DNA from: Hyphomicrobium sp. ghe19 | GTDB taxonomy: Bacteria > Pseudomonadota > Alphaproteobacteria > Rhizobiales > Hyphomicrobiaceae | Assembly (NCBI RefSeq): GCF_902712875.1 | Contig: NZ_LR743509.1 | Span: forward strand, 2,680,001 to 2,744,000 | Reading direction: 5' to 3' | Length of the DNA stretch: 64,000 bases | Shown here: piece after piece, positions 7,745 to 17,287 of the stretch | How positions within the stretch are numbered: position 1 is the first letter of the stretch | How the letters are laid out: the number at the start of each line of letters is the position of its first letter | Position numbers and translations under genes: made by a program | Notes under the pieces: model-generated | Databases searched by the model: none | Told to the model about the DNA's origin: nothing | What the model saw: the letters and a program-made list of their open reading frames with translations, nothing else

Positions 7745-10150
7745 TCATTCCTTAAAGTGGATATTGACGAAGGCGCTTAGCGGATTGCCGACAAACGCCC
7801 CGGCGCCGTTTGCAGCAACGAAATACCGTTCGTCGGTGATGTTATCGACGTCGAGAGTCACGCCCCAGGTCTGCGCCTCGTAGCCGAGCATCGCATTGCC
7901 GATGACGTAGGAAGGCACAGAGTTTTTGTTCGTGATGTCACTGAATGTCACGTCTCGGTAGTTCAGGCCGGCGCCGACTTGGAAACCTCGCACGCCAGCG
8001 ATGGAGAATTGGTACGTGGTCCAAAGATTGGCCATGTAGGGCGGAACACCTTGAGGATGATTACCGACTGACGTTATGGCCTGAGGATTCGCGGTGATCA
8101 CCGCATCCTGAGCCGTCATATTAGCAAGAACGTGCCATTGGTCTGTGATCTTGGCGTCAACGGACGCTTCTACGCCTTTGGTCCGCTGACTGTCGAACAC
8201 GACACCTTCGACACCATTAATCGTTGTGGCCGTTGCGACGTTGTCTCGAGAAACGGTGAAGGCGGCGGTATTCAGGACGACCATGCCATCGAACATTGAG
8301 AACTTGATTCCCGCCTCGTACTGAAACGCCGATTCCGGAGCGCCGATGCCGTTCTGCGTATTCTCGGAATTGAAGTTCGTGAGATGGCTTTCCGAAACAC
8401 CGAAATACGGCGACACACCCGGGAACAGTTTGTACAGCGTGCCGACATTCCAACTCACCGGAGCGTCGTCCCTTTCTTGTGTCACACCCGCGACGAGGGG
8501 CGTCCCTTCGCTCGTGAAGCGGCCCGGCACGGTGATCTGCGGATCAAGCGTCGTGTCCCACCAATCTTTGCGAACACCGGCGCGGATTTTCCACCGATCG
8601 GTGACATCGATCTGATCGGTGGCATAGAGGCTGAGATAGGTCGCGGCGAGGTGATCATCATCGCACGAATGCGATGCATCGCACTTGAACGTAAGACCGT
8701 TCAGAGATGTTTCCGGAGGTACCGGCGCGAATGCATCGGCGATGTTCGGTAGATCGGCTGTCGACCGGCTCGTAGAAAGGGTTTCATGCTGGACCTCGAA
8801 TCCAGTCAGCAACGTATGACTGACAGCGCCTGTCGAAAACTTCCAGACCGGCTCAAATTGATAGTCGAGGTCATTGTCGGTGTCGCTTTGCTGGCGAAGC
8901 TGCCGCCCGACCACTTGATCAGGTATGCACGCTTTCCCGGTTACAGGGTCTTTCTGCGTAGCGGGGTTCGTGCAAACAAAGGTGCGTGTGCTGTCGCCGT
9001 TCCGAACGGCGTCGAGAGTGCGATAAAGATAGGAAAATCGGTTATTCACCGTCAGGAAATCGTTGACGTTCCAGGAGTCCGCGAACGTCGGGCGAAGGAA
9101 ATCCTGCGTGGCATCGGCAAACGGCGTCGAGTATTTTGCATCGATGGGAACCCCCGTGATTGGCTGCCCCTTGAAATAGATTAGCCCGTAGGAATCGGGC
9201 GTCTGATCGAGATGACGGGCATCGAGTGCGAACTCAAACGTATGATCACCAAAATGCCAGATGAAGTCCGGCCTGATCTCGTAGTCTTGACTTTCGAGAT
9301 CGCGGAACCCGTCCGAATGGGAAACCGTCGCGTCGACCCGATAGTCTAGACCCGGAAGAGTCGAAGGGCCGGTGACAAAGAAGTTGTCGGTGATGGTGCC
9401 AAAAGACCCGACCTGCAAGCTGTCGCCATAATGAAACTCTGACGATGGTTTGTAATGAAGGATATTGATCGTGCCGCCCGGCGGGCCGCTTCCGAAGAGC
9501 GCGGAACCTGGGCCCTCCTGAATCTCTATGCCCTGCACTCCGTTCAGCGAATGGGAAAGTCCGCCGAGTTGATCGCCGTCCGAGAAACCATCGCTATAGA
9601 CCTGAGCATTGAGGCCGCGAATGAGAAAGTGATCGAAGTACCCAAGCGAGTCCTGCCCCCCAGCATTGATACCACTAGCGTTGGTGACGGCCTGCTGCAG
9701 CGTGGTTGCGCCCTGCTCGTTCAACAACTTTTTGGGAATGATTTGAACACTCGCCGGTAGGTTCCCGAGTGGCGTTCCGGTTTTGCCGAGTGCTGGCACT
9801 TGCTCCAAACCGCGAGCGGGGCTCCCGCCGACCGAGTCATTCGCCGTTCCGAGATTATTGGAGGACGGCGGCGAAGCGCCGTCCGAAATTTTGTGTGATC
9901 CAGTGGGTACGGCTTCTTTCGGCCGCGCTTTGATGGAGGCTGCCTTCGTCACCGACGTTTTGCCGGATCCCTTTTTGGCTTTCGACTCTTCGCCGTGATT
10001 GCCAACGTCGACTGTCACCGCCGGCAATTGCGCGGGCTTCTCTTCTTCTGCCAGCGCGGCCGTGCTCACGGCAAATACGGATGAAGTCGAAGAAAAAACG
10101 ACAAGCATACCCACAGCCCGGCGCGAAAGCGCCGTACGCGTACGCAACAT
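7745..10150 (-). CDS. TonB-dependent siderophore-type receptor
   Basis: 801 aa with an N-terminal signal (V-S-T-A-A-L-A-E). A TonB-box-like L-P-A-V-T-V is followed by a Lys/Ser/Pro-rich linker to about residue 120. The plug domain (about 125-260) has N-A-S-G-I-N-A-G, F-L-I-R-G-L and G-P-G-S-A-L-F-G-S-G-P-P-G-G-T-I-N, and a 22-strand-type barrel ends in aromatic F-V-N-I-H-F-K-E. The G-P-G-S-A-L-F-G-S-G pattern is typical of ferric-siderophore receptors (FhuA/FhuE-like). It imports a ferric chelate with TonB-ExbBD, which are not in the window. A palindrome about 64 bases upstream may be an iron-responsive operator. Confidence 0.85.
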   Translation of the reverse strand: MLRTRTALSRRAVGMLVVFSSTSSVFAVSTAALAEEEKPAQLPAVTVDVGNHGEESKAKKGSGKTSVTKAASIKARPKEAVPTGSHKISDGASPPSSNNLGTANDSVGGSPARGLEQVPALGKTGTPLGNLPASVQIIPKKLLNEQGATTLQQAVTNASGINAGGQDSLGYFDHFLIRGLNAQVYSDGFSDGDQLGGLSHSLNGVQGIEIQEGPGSALFGSGPPGGTINILHYKPSSEFHYGDSLQVGSFGTITDNFFVTGPSTLPGLDYRVDATVSHSDGFRDLESQDYEIRPDFIWHFGDHTFEFALDARHLDQTPDSYGLIYFKGQPITGVPIDAKYSTPFADATQDFLRPTFADSWNVNDFLTVNNRFSYLYRTLDAVRNGDSTRTFVCTNPATQKDPVTGKACIPDQVVGRQLRQQSDTDNDLDYQFEPVWKFSTGAVSHTLLTGFEVQHETLSTSRSTADLPNIADAFAPVPPETSLNGLTFKCDASHSCDDDHLAATYLSLYATDQIDVTDRWKIRAGVRKDWWDTTLDPQITVPGRFTSEGTPLVAGVTQERDDAPVSWNVGTLYKLFPGVSPYFGVSESHLTNFNSENTQNGIGAPESAFQYEAGIKFSMFDGMVVLNTAAFTVSRDNVATATTINGVEGVVFDSQRTKGVEASVDAKITDQWHVLANMTAQDAVITANPQAITSVGNHPQGVPPYMANLWTTYQFSIAGVRGFQVGAGLNYRDVTFSDITNKNSVPSYVIGNAMLGYEAQTWGVTLDVDNITDERYFVAANGAGAFVGNPLSAFVNIHFKE

Positions 10151-10507
10151 TGATCCCCCCAGACTTTACTGGAACCGGCTTATGACGTGCCGGTCTCGCC
10201 AACGCATAAATCAATACTTTAGAAGTATACAACATGCGAGTTGGCCAAACGGCCTAGCCTTCGCTGATGCCGAGGTAGCAGCGCGGTCGAATCATCTGTA
10301 CACGTCCGGTGCGGTGTTGGTTGATGATTGGTGATGTGTTCTCATCAGCGGGCGTTGGTGCGCGCATCGGGTGTCCGCAGGCGAGCGCATGCCGGTGCTG
10401 GCGGAGTTTCGATCCAGCCGGTATGCGGATTGTCCATTCGGGATTTGAAAAGAACGACTTGTCGGCCGCTTAGATTCGAACAAGTCATTGCTGAGCGTGA
10501 GGTGCCC
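10151..10507. other. Divergent upstream region between TonB receptor and small membrane protein
   Basis: 357 bases with no supported gene. It includes the palindrome at 10214-10228 and the ribosome-binding site of the downstream small ORF. No other signal recognised. Confidence 0.3.
10214..10228. promoter_or_regulatory. Palindromic operator candidate ATACTT-N3-AAGTAT
   Basis: A perfect 6+6 base inverted repeat with a three-base centre (TAG), in an AT-rich stretch about 64 bases before the siderophore-receptor ATG. Position and AT-richness fit a Fur- or Irr-type iron operator, but the sequence is not a clear match to either consensus. Confidence 0.3.
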
Positions 10508-10645
10508 ATGAATTACTATTCGCATTCCGGGGACTACTATTCACCGCGACCAAACAGGACGGGTGCGATCTTCAGCGCGCTTGCCGTACTTGTCTTCATC
10601 TCACTGTTCGTTTTTGGGATCGTCTCGACCTACACCCTTGGCTGA
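10508..10645 (+). CDS. Small single-pass membrane protein
   Basis: 45 aa. GTGAGG at 10497-10502 lies five bases before ATG 10508, a good ribosome-binding site. The N-terminal 20 residues are polar (Y-Y-S-H-S-G-D-Y-Y); residues 20-40 form one transmembrane helix (F-S-A-L-A-V-L-V-F-I-S-L-F-V-F-G). No family recognised. The frame is open further upstream to 10328, but that part looks non-coding. Confidence 0.45.
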   Translation: MNYYSHSGDYYSPRPNRTGAIFSALAVLVFISLFVFGIVSTYTLG

Positions 10646-11252
10646 CGCTGATCTCAACGCAAGCCGGGCTTGAGGCTTAGATCTCTCGCGCGTTGTCCGC
10701 GTCATGGGGGCTTAGCGGGACTTCCGATGCAGACCCTTCCCTCAATAGAAGCCGGATGTGGCCTCAGGACTTTGCGCGGAGCAACTTCGACGCCGAAGCT
10801 TTCAGCACCGGTCCGCTGACTTCAGATCGACGTTGAAGCATCTTCACGCCGGTCTTCTATGTGCTGGTCCGAACGCTAGCACCCGCCAATCCGCACAAGG
10901 AGGATGTCGGTACGTCACCACCTACCGTCGCTCCGACTGCCTAGGAGCCCGCGACACCTGACGGCAAGCACACCCGGCGTGAATCATCCTCAACGTAGTT
11001 GGCGTGCTGCGGATGTCGTTTCTAGCAAAAGGAAAGCCTGAACGAGCGCTTCAGAAAGCGGACATCGTGATAAACGCGAAAGGCCGTTTTAGTCGCGGAG
11101 GCGATATGTCTGCCAACCAGCGCATGGTGGCAAATGCGGCACGCTTTCCGGTTTCTTGCGGGTTAGCCCGGCTTGCGGCAGGCCAGTTCTGTTGTGGAGG
11201 GCCACACGCTCAACTAGCTTCCAGGCGGGATAAATCCTTTTTGGAGGGGCAA
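10646..11252. other. Gene-poor region
   Basis: About 600 bases without a convincing gene. Short frames lack ribosome-binding sites and coding character. An AGCGGACAT copy occurs at 11057-11065, the same nonamer seen near 5069 and 5184. Confidence 0.3.
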
Positions 11253-11555
11253 ATGCGTTCTTTAAAACTAGGTTTGGCCGCTGCGGCGGCCTTCTGCGCG
11301 CTGTCGGCAACGGCTCAGGCTGATTGCGTCAAGGTCGGAGCGGTCGGCGAAGCTGTGACCCATGATATCGCCGAGCTCTTCTCGACGCACGGCCTTGCAA
11401 ACATCATCTATGGGCAGGGCCGCGTGGGCAAGGGTCCCGTCCACACGAAGTGCGAAGACGGCTCAGGAACGACGACGTGTCACTCCACGCAGACGGCGTG
11501 CAAAGTGACGACACCCAAAACCTGCTTAGGCGCCTGGCTTTGCTTCCCCGCGTGA
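11253..11555 (+). CDS. Small secreted cysteine-rich protein of unknown function
   Basis: 100 aa. GGAGGGG at 11243-11249 precedes ATG 11253, deciding the start although the frame is open to 11004. A clear signal peptide ends in A-T-A-Q-A-D. The mature protein has several cysteines (K-C-E-D-G, T-T-C-H, T-A-C-K, T-C-L-G, L-C-F) and begins with V-G-A-V-G-E-A-V-T-H-D-I-A. It is probably periplasmic with disulfides. No family recognised. Confidence 0.5.
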   Translation: MRSLKLGLAAAAAFCALSATAQADCVKVGAVGEAVTHDIAELFSTHGLANIIYGQGRVGKGPVHTKCEDGSGTTTCHSTQTACKVTTPKTCLGAWLCFPA

Positions 11556-11980
11556 CACCGCTACTCGGCGCAAATGAAGAATAGCGCGACTTTGGAAGAG
11601 GGCTTCGATTCTACTGGGTCGAAAAAGGATTGCAGGCCCGCGAGGAAGTTCATCGCGTAGGCTCCAATGTTTTCGACCCAGAGCATCAACGACGGGCGCT
11701 TTCGCGCCTTGATGTCCGCCCTGTATTCGAGCGGCCGTAGCCGGTGTCAGAAGGATATGCGGGCAAAAAGTTTTCGTTTGAGCCTCTACGGAGCGCATTG
11801 AACGCCGGCCCGGAAACTGGCAATCTCGGTATGAGCGACGGGGCGAAGACATCCCTCACTGCACTGCCGAAAATCATATTTCCAAAGTCTGGACTTGCTT
11901 ACTCCGCCCTGTGAACTCCAAGCATTCACCTGCGCGAATGGCACGAAAAATTCAGACCAATTTTTTTGGGAGATGATTTC
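11556..11980. other. Gene-poor region upstream of a small membrane protein
   Basis: About 425 bases with no supported gene or RNA. The last 15 bases carry the ribosome-binding site for the gene at 11981. Confidence 0.3.
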
Positions 11981-12169
11981 ATGGCTGATTCTGCTCTGGG
12001 CATTTTGCAACGCGAGGGTGAGCAACGTGGAGCCTCGGGGCATGTTCCCGACACCCAAGAGTTTGACGAGCATGTGCGCTTCTATCAATCTGCGCTCCGG
12101 ATCGCGAGAACGTTCCTAGCGTTCATGGCGGTACTCCTGCTGGGAATGTATTTCTTTCTCGTCAGATAA
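11981..12169 (+). CDS. aa3-type cytochrome c oxidase subunit IV-like small membrane protein
   Basis: 62 aa. A polar N-terminus is followed by F-D-E-H-V-R-F-Y-Q-S-A-L-R and one C-terminal transmembrane helix (F-L-A-F-M-A-V-L-L-L-G-M-Y-F-F-L). This matches the layout of the small bacterial aa3 oxidase subunit IV family, where a soluble helix with a H-x-x-x-Y/F motif precedes one membrane span. GGGAG lies eight bases before ATG 11981. No oxidase genes adjoin it, so it may be a stray copy or a look-alike. Confidence 0.5.
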   Translation: MADSALGILQREGEQRGASGHVPDTQEFDEHVRFYQSALRIARTFLAFMAVLLLGMYFFLVR

Positions 12170-12551
12170 ACTTCGATAGCTGAATTGAATTCGCCCGTCG
12201 CTTTCCGTTCCACCTGGTTAGAGGGATGGGTGCACGTGCTTGCCTTTCAGATCAAGAGGACGAAGCAACGAGACGTCGCAAGAAGGAAGAGTGCGGGCGC
12301 TCACGCCGGCCGAGCGTCAGGATGACATGTGATCTAGTTGCGTTAGGTCAGTTTCTGGCCCCGAGCCTCGGACAGCAGCTATCGGATCAACGCGATCTTG
12401 AGCCAAGCGGCCCGGCGCCCCATGTCACGCGATCCCAATTGACATCGTTATCGCGGGACATCTGCAAACGGGTCTTCTCTCGAAACTCCGCTTATCGATG
12501 CTAAGCGGATACTCTGGGATCGGCGTCAACGGTCGCCAAAGGTGACGAGAC
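12170..12551. other. Intergenic region
   Basis: About 380 bases. A 92-codon open frame exists (12226-12504), but its product is low-complexity and Arg/Ser-rich with no family resemblance and no good ribosome-binding site, so it is not called. No other signal recognised. Confidence 0.3.
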
Positions 12552-13487
12552 ATGACAGATGCGTGGCCCGACATTCCTTATGCACCATGGAAAGATTCCT
12601 GCGCCACTTTGCATTTATGGACCCAGATTGTGGGCAAGTATCGCCTCGCGCGCACTCCATGGGTCAACCATTCCTGGCACGCGACGTTCTATGTCACGTC
12701 CTGCGGCCTGACGACATCCTTGATCCCTGTGGGCAATCGGGGTGTGCAGTTCGACTTCGACTTCATAGATCATAGCCTGATCGGCACAGCCACCGACGGC
12801 TCGAGAGGAGCTTTCGTACTGCAGCCGATGAGCGTGGCTGATTTCTACACGCGCTTCGGCGAATTGACGGATGGGCTCGGAGTCACGACCAAAATCAACG
12901 GCAGACCAAACGAAGTCCCTGACGCGGTTCCATTCGAGATAGACACTGCACAAAGGTCCTACGACGCGGATGCGGTGCACCGATTTTGGCGCGCGCTCGT
13001 CCAGGTTGATCGCGTGCTGAAGTGTTTTCGTACGGGCTTCCTGGGCAAGGTCAGCCCGGTCCATTTATTTTGGGGCAGTTTCGATCTGGCAGTAACGCGA
13101 TTTTCGGGACGCCGCGCGCCGCTCCATCCGGGTGGCGTTCCTGGGCTGCCTGATGCCGTAACGCGGGAAGCCTATTCGCACGAAGTCAGCTCTGCCGGAT
13201 TTTGGCCAGGGGGCGGTCCGGTCGACTACCCCGCATTCTATTCCTATGCCTATCCAGCACCGAACGGCTTTTCATCTTACCGGGTCGCGCCCGATCAAGC
13301 CTTCTTTGATGCGAAGGCGGGTGAGTTCATCCTGCCGTACAGTGTGGTGAAAAGTGCGTCCGATCCCGATCAATTGCTTCTAGGCTTCCTCGAAACAACA
13401 TACGAGGCAGCCGCCCGGCTAGCCAATTGGGATCGAGAATCCTTGGAATGTCCGCGCGGCCAAATCGATGTTCCTCGACCTCTCTGA
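12552..13487 (+). CDS. DUF5996 family protein
   Basis: 311 aa, soluble. The N-terminus W-P-D-I-P-Y-A-P-W-K-D-S followed by T-L-H-L-W-T-Q-I-V-G-K and N-H-S-W-H-A-T-F-Y-V-T is the signature of DUF5996, a family of unknown function common in actinobacteria and alphaproteobacteria. Conserved tryptophans and histidines (H-L-W, N-H-x-W-H) and F-D-F-I-D-H suggest a binding pocket or enzyme. It is a single gene, converging with the helicase. Length is typical. No biochemical role can be deduced. Confidence 0.75.
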   Translation: MTDAWPDIPYAPWKDSCATLHLWTQIVGKYRLARTPWVNHSWHATFYVTSCGLTTSLIPVGNRGVQFDFDFIDHSLIGTATDGSRGAFVLQPMSVADFYTRFGELTDGLGVTTKINGRPNEVPDAVPFEIDTAQRSYDADAVHRFWRALVQVDRVLKCFRTGFLGKVSPVHLFWGSFDLAVTRFSGRRAPLHPGGVPGLPDAVTREAYSHEVSSAGFWPGGGPVDYPAFYSYAYPAPNGFSSYRVAPDQAFFDAKAGEFILPYSVVKSASDPDQLLLGFLETTYEAAARLANWDRESLECPRGQIDVPRPL

Positions 13488-13524
13488 CGTTTCGCGGCCC
13501 TTCCTTCGCGTGTTCAAACCATGA

Positions 13525-13564
13525 GTAGACTTGTTCACGTCGGGATATCGTTTCCCAAGTCTAC
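13525..13564. terminator. Inverted repeat at convergent gene ends
   Basis: GTAGACTTG (13525-13533) pairs with CAAGTCTAC (13556-13564), overlapping the helicase stop codon. The 22-base loop and lack of a clear T-run make termination uncertain. Confidence 0.3.
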
Positions 13565-15546
13565 GAGGCCGGGCGGTGCTTCTTTTTATGAAAGGGCTTC
13601 GAACCCGGCTTTTTTGCGCCCTTTGATTTTGACGAACCGGGGTGAGCTTCAGGGCCCTTGGGATGAGCTTTCGATGCGTCACGTTTTCGATGCGGATGCG
13701 CTCCGGCCTTCTCCTTGTTTCGATCTCGCCATGGAGCCTTCGCGCGGTGATCCGTTTGAGGACCGGACGAGTTTGCGGCGTTGGCCCCGTCGTCTTTCCG
13801 CGGTCCGGCAGCAGGGGCCGGATTGTCCCGCAAACCAGCGCCGTCATCCATGGAGGCGCCAATGCGCGAGATCCGCCCCTCGTTGGGCTTCATTGAACTC
13901 GCGGCATCCGCGAACTTGTCTGCAAATTCGGCGGCGACCTGAAAGCGCGTGTCACGGTCGAAGATCTTGATGGAACCGATCTCGGCCTTCGTCACATTGC
14001 CGGCGCGGCAGAGAAGCGGCAGCAGCCAGCGAGGTTCGGCTTTGCGCTCGCGGCCGATATCGACCCGGAACCACACCATCTCACGGCCCTGATCGCGAAC
14101 GGGGCGCGTGGAGCGGCTGTCTCCTAGGCGCGTGCTCGAGCGCTCGTCTCGATTATGCGGCGCATGACTGCGTTCTTGCCGATGCTCGCCCCGCTCCCGG
14201 GGTGCTCGCGCGCGGTCATCGCGGCGCGGCGGCCCAGCATCCTCAGCAAGATCTTCCGGCGCGGGAAGCTGAGCACGGTGGATGCGAACCAGGGCGAGAG
14301 CAATCTCTTCTGCCGTGCGGTTGGCCTGAAGGGATTGCGCAAGCTTCTGATCCTCGTCCGTCGCGGGATCGGTGAAGATAGAACTGGCCAGGAAGCGCTC
14401 CTGATCGCGCGCGCGGATCTCCTCAACAGTCGGCGCCGGACCCCACGTGACCTTGAGCTTGGCGCCCGCCAGCAGAGCTTCGGCCTTTCGCCGGCGGTTG
14501 AAGGGAACGATCAACGTGCACAGGCCCTTGTTGCCGGCCCGGCCCGTGCGACCCGAGCGGTGAAGAAGCGTCTCGGCATCGTTGGGCAGATCGGCGTGAA
14601 TGACGAGCGCGAGAGCCGGCAAGTCGAGCCCACGCGCCGCCACGTCCGTCGCGACGAGGACGCGGGCGCGGCCATCGCGCAGTGCTTGCAGCGCATGCGT
14701 GCGTTCGTTCTGCGTCAACTCTCCCGAAAGGGCCACGGCAGAAAAGCCGCGCTCTACGAGGCGGGCGTGCGTCCGCTTTACAGCTTCGCGCGTCGAACAG
14801 AACACCAGAGCGGCGCCGGCTTCATGAAACCGCAGCACGTTGACGACGGCATTTTCGACGTCGCCCGGCACAACGCGAATGGCGCGATATTCGATATCGG
14901 AGTGTTGCTCGTTGCGCTTTGCCGTCTCGATGCGAACGGCGTCGCGCTGGTAGCGCCGTGCCAGCGCTTCAATCTCTCGCGGCATGGTGGCCGAGAACAG
15001 GAGCGTCTGGCGGCTTTCCGGAGTCGCATCGAGAATGAATTCCAGGTCCTCACGGAATCCGAGATCGAGCATCTCATCGGCCTCGTCGAGCACAACGGCT
15101 GCGAGTTTCGTCAGGTCAAGCCGCCGCCGTTCTAAATGGTCGCGCAGGCGTCCGGGCGTGCCGACCACGATATGGACGCCGAAGCCGAGTTGGCGGGCTT
15201 CAGCGCGCGCGTCCATGCCGCCGACGCAGGCCACGATACGCGCCCCGGTGTCCGCATAGAGCCAGTCGAGTTCGCGCTGCACCTGCATGGCAAGCTCACG
15301 CGTAGGGGCGATGATCAGGGCCAAGGGCTCGGCAGCTTGGGGCAAACGTTCCGCTTCTCCGAGCAACGTCGGGGCGACAGCAAGTCCGAAGGCGACCGTT
15401 TTCCCGGAGCCGGTCTGTGCCGAGACCAGCAAATCGCGCCCCACCGTGTTGGCCTCGAGAACGGCGAGTTGTACGGCGGTCGGCGCCGAGTAGCCGCGCG
15501 TGACAATTGCGCGGCCGAGCGCGGGATGAACCGACGGGAAGGTCAT
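13561..15546 (-). CDS. DEAD-box ATP-dependent RNA helicase
   Basis: About 661 aa. All helicase motifs are visible in order: Q-motif region, A-Q-T-G-S-G-K-T (Walker A), P-T-R-E-L-A, T-P-G-R-L, D-E-A-D (Walker B), S-A-T, T-D-V-A-A-R-G-L-D and H-R-S-G-R-T-G-R-A-G. After the core come an Arg/Asp-rich linker, a DbpA/CsdA-type RNA-binding domain (W-F-R-V-D-I-G ... I-G-S-I-K-I-F-D) and a Lys/His-rich basic tail. It remodels RNA, probably in ribosome assembly or cold adaptation. ATG 15546 is preferred; the upstream in-frame TTG at 15615 adds residues unlike the family. This is a DeaD-type core gene. Confidence 0.9.
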   Translation of the reverse strand: MTFPSVHPALGRAIVTRGYSAPTAVQLAVLEANTVGRDLLVSAQTGSGKTVAFGLAVAPTLLGEAERLPQAAEPLALIIAPTRELAMQVQRELDWLYADTGARIVACVGGMDARAEARQLGFGVHIVVGTPGRLRDHLERRRLDLTKLAAVVLDEADEMLDLGFREDLEFILDATPESRQTLLFSATMPREIEALARRYQRDAVRIETAKRNEQHSDIEYRAIRVVPGDVENAVVNVLRFHEAGAALVFCSTREAVKRTHARLVERGFSAVALSGELTQNERTHALQALRDGRARVLVATDVAARGLDLPALALVIHADLPNDAETLLHRSGRTGRAGNKGLCTLIVPFNRRRKAEALLAGAKLKVTWGPAPTVEEIRARDQERFLASSIFTDPATDEDQKLAQSLQANRTAEEIALALVRIHRAQLPAPEDLAEDAGPPRRDDRARAPRERGEHRQERSHAPHNRDERSSTRLGDSRSTRPVRDQGREMVWFRVDIGRERKAEPRWLLPLLCRAGNVTKAEIGSIKIFDRDTRFQVAAEFADKFADAASSMKPNEGRISRIGASMDDGAGLRDNPAPAAGPRKDDGANAANSSGPQTDHRAKAPWRDRNKEKAGAHPHRKRDASKAHPKGPEAHPGSSKSKGAKKPGSKPFHKKKHRPAS

Positions 15547-16235
15547 GATCAGGAAGACTTTTCGAATGGAGGAAGCCTGCCGGGCTCTATCCGAGTGGCA
15601 GGCGCACGTTGCCAAGAATGTCGCAACTTCGCACGCCTAGACGGTATTCGGCGTTAACGCTAGCGGGCACGTTGGCGCGCTTCGAATGTTAGTTAGTCTG
15701 CCACAAACTTCGGGCCGTCTTTCGGCCGGCGTGGCCCATTATTGGACATTCGAGTGTTCGGCTTGAATTCTCTTATGTCGATTTGCGGTGGCGCTAATGA
15801 CGAAGCCTTCGACGGATCTCCAATGACCGGACGCTAGCACCAGTTCCAGCCGATTTCTCCGCCGGTCAACATATCCAGCATTACTGCAAGCTGACCCTCT
15901 TCCTTTCACATGGTCAACTGCGACGAGCCGCTCGGAAGCCATTTCCCGGCGATCGACTAGCGCCGCCGACACTGTTCAACGATGGTGATTTTTGCCGTAG
16001 ACGTCGCTCTCTGTTTCGCTGTTCGCCCCGCGATCTCGAGCCACTTCCAAATTGATTTGCGCGTGCTTCCGATGGCGCGGATGACATCGGCTTTGTGCAT
16101 GAAATTCAGGCGTTCTTTGCACAAGCAATGAGCTTGACGCGACCCATCAATTGCCAAAAGCTGGAGCATTCATTCGAGCGTTTGCTCTCGTCACTTTGCG
16201 TGGAAGACGCTAACGCACAGGATAAGCTGTCCTAC
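15547..16235. other. Long non-coding spacer upstream of LysR gene
   Basis: Roughly 690 bases between divergent genes. Open frames are short and unlike known proteins. It contains TATTGGACATTCG-like sequence reminiscent of the decayed repeats elsewhere in the window. The regulatory regions of the helicase and LysR genes must lie here, but no motif is clear. Confidence 0.3.
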
Positions 16236-17201
16236 ATGGCCGACGGACTACGCGTATCAAAGAACGGTCAGCTCTTCGCCCGCAATCTCGATTGGAACCT
16301 GGTCAAATTGTTCCTCGGCATCGTGCGGTCCGGCGGTATCAGCACGGCAGCACGCGCACTCAACAAGCAGCAACCGACCATAAGTGCTGGCCTCAAACGC
16401 CTCGAAGATCACGTCGGGGCCAAGCTTTTTGTCAGAACGGCAAGAGGTGTCGCGTTGACGCCCGCGGCGCGCTCCTTCCTCAAGTCCGCCGAGGAAATCG
16501 AGGTTTTGATATCGGGCCTCCCCGGCGAAGTGGCGAGGACTTCGGCAAACTTGCAGGGGCTCGTAACCGTGCGTGTAATTTCAGATCTCGTCGCGCCCGA
16601 ATTCGACCAGGCGATGGTCGCCTTCCATCAAATCAATCCTGACGTTGAGATTCGTCTCGATATTGCGCCGTGGCGCGATGTGGTGCTGTCGGTCAAGGAC
16701 GGCAGCGCGGATATCGGGATTGCTTGCGACGCTGTCGCTAGTCCCGAGCTTTGTTATCGCCCGCTCATGCGCGAATGGCAGCAGCTTTACTGTGGCCGGG
16801 GACATCCGGCATTCGGCAAAGGGATATCGGAACCCGAAATTGCGGCCGATGAAACTTTTGTTTTAACGGGAAAGGATGAGCCCGCGGAGCTTACCGGCTT
16901 TCGCAGACGGTATGGGCTCGGTGAACGCGCAGGCGCGTCTGCGGAGACGCTGTACGAGGTGAAGCGTCTTATTCAAATCGGCATCGGGATCGGCTTTCTA
17001 CCGACGGCGGTTGCGGCTGAGGCTGTCGAAGCTGGTGAACTTTGGCCGATGCTCGATCCAGCTATTTTGCCGACATATCATGTTTTCCTGATCACGCGCG
17101 ACGCAAAGCTCAGTGCGCCGGCGCGCGCACTTCTCGACATGACAGACTCGAATTTGAAGCCCGAGGGTCCGGGATATAGCGCGGGGCACATCGAGCCATA
17201 G
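16236..17201 (+). CDS. LysR-family transcriptional regulator
   Basis: About 321 aa. The N-terminal winged HTH (residues about 17-75) contains L-V-K-L-F-L-G-I-V-R-S-G-G-I-S-T-A-A and L-N-K-Q-Q-P-T-I-S-A-G-L, ending with L-F-V-R-T-A-R-G-V-A-L-T-P-A. A LysR substrate domain follows (about 105-300). ATG 16236 gives the usual LysR length; the frame is open to 16095. It precedes, on the same strand, a gene of unknown function, a 2OG-Fe(II) dioxygenase and a dehalogenase-like hydrolase, which it likely controls. Confidence 0.85.
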   Translation: MADGLRVSKNGQLFARNLDWNLVKLFLGIVRSGGISTAARALNKQQPTISAGLKRLEDHVGAKLFVRTARGVALTPAARSFLKSAEEIEVLISGLPGEVARTSANLQGLVTVRVISDLVAPEFDQAMVAFHQINPDVEIRLDIAPWRDVVLSVKDGSADIGIACDAVASPELCYRPLMREWQQLYCGRGHPAFGKGISEPEIAADETFVLTGKDEPAELTGFRRRYGLGERAGASAETLYEVKRLIQIGIGIGFLPTAVAAEAVEAGELWPMLDPAILPTYHVFLITRDAKLSAPARALLDMTDSNLKPEGPGYSAGHIEP

Positions 17202-17218
17202 ATTTTTTCTATGGCTCG
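17192..17218 (+). terminator. Hairpin at the LysR stop codon
   Basis: A perfect 10-base stem, CGAGCCATAG / CTATGGCTCG, encloses an A-T6 loop and overlaps the LysR stop. There is no T-run after the stem, so it may act as an mRNA-end or attenuating structure rather than a classic terminator. Confidence 0.4.
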
Positions 17219-17287
17219 CATCGATATGCAGCGGCTTCTGACGATCCCGTACCGATGTCATGCTGCCTTCTCTTTCGTGAGGCGCTG

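Noticed and set aside
10758..10961. 67-codon open frame
   Set aside because: No coding signature or start signal; it lies in a gene-poor stretch.
12226..12504. 92-codon open frame
   Set aside because: Biased composition, no family resemblance and no credible ribosome-binding site.
14155..15135. 326-codon plus-strand open frame in the helicase
   Set aside because: Antisense to the helicase motifs; no recognisable domain.
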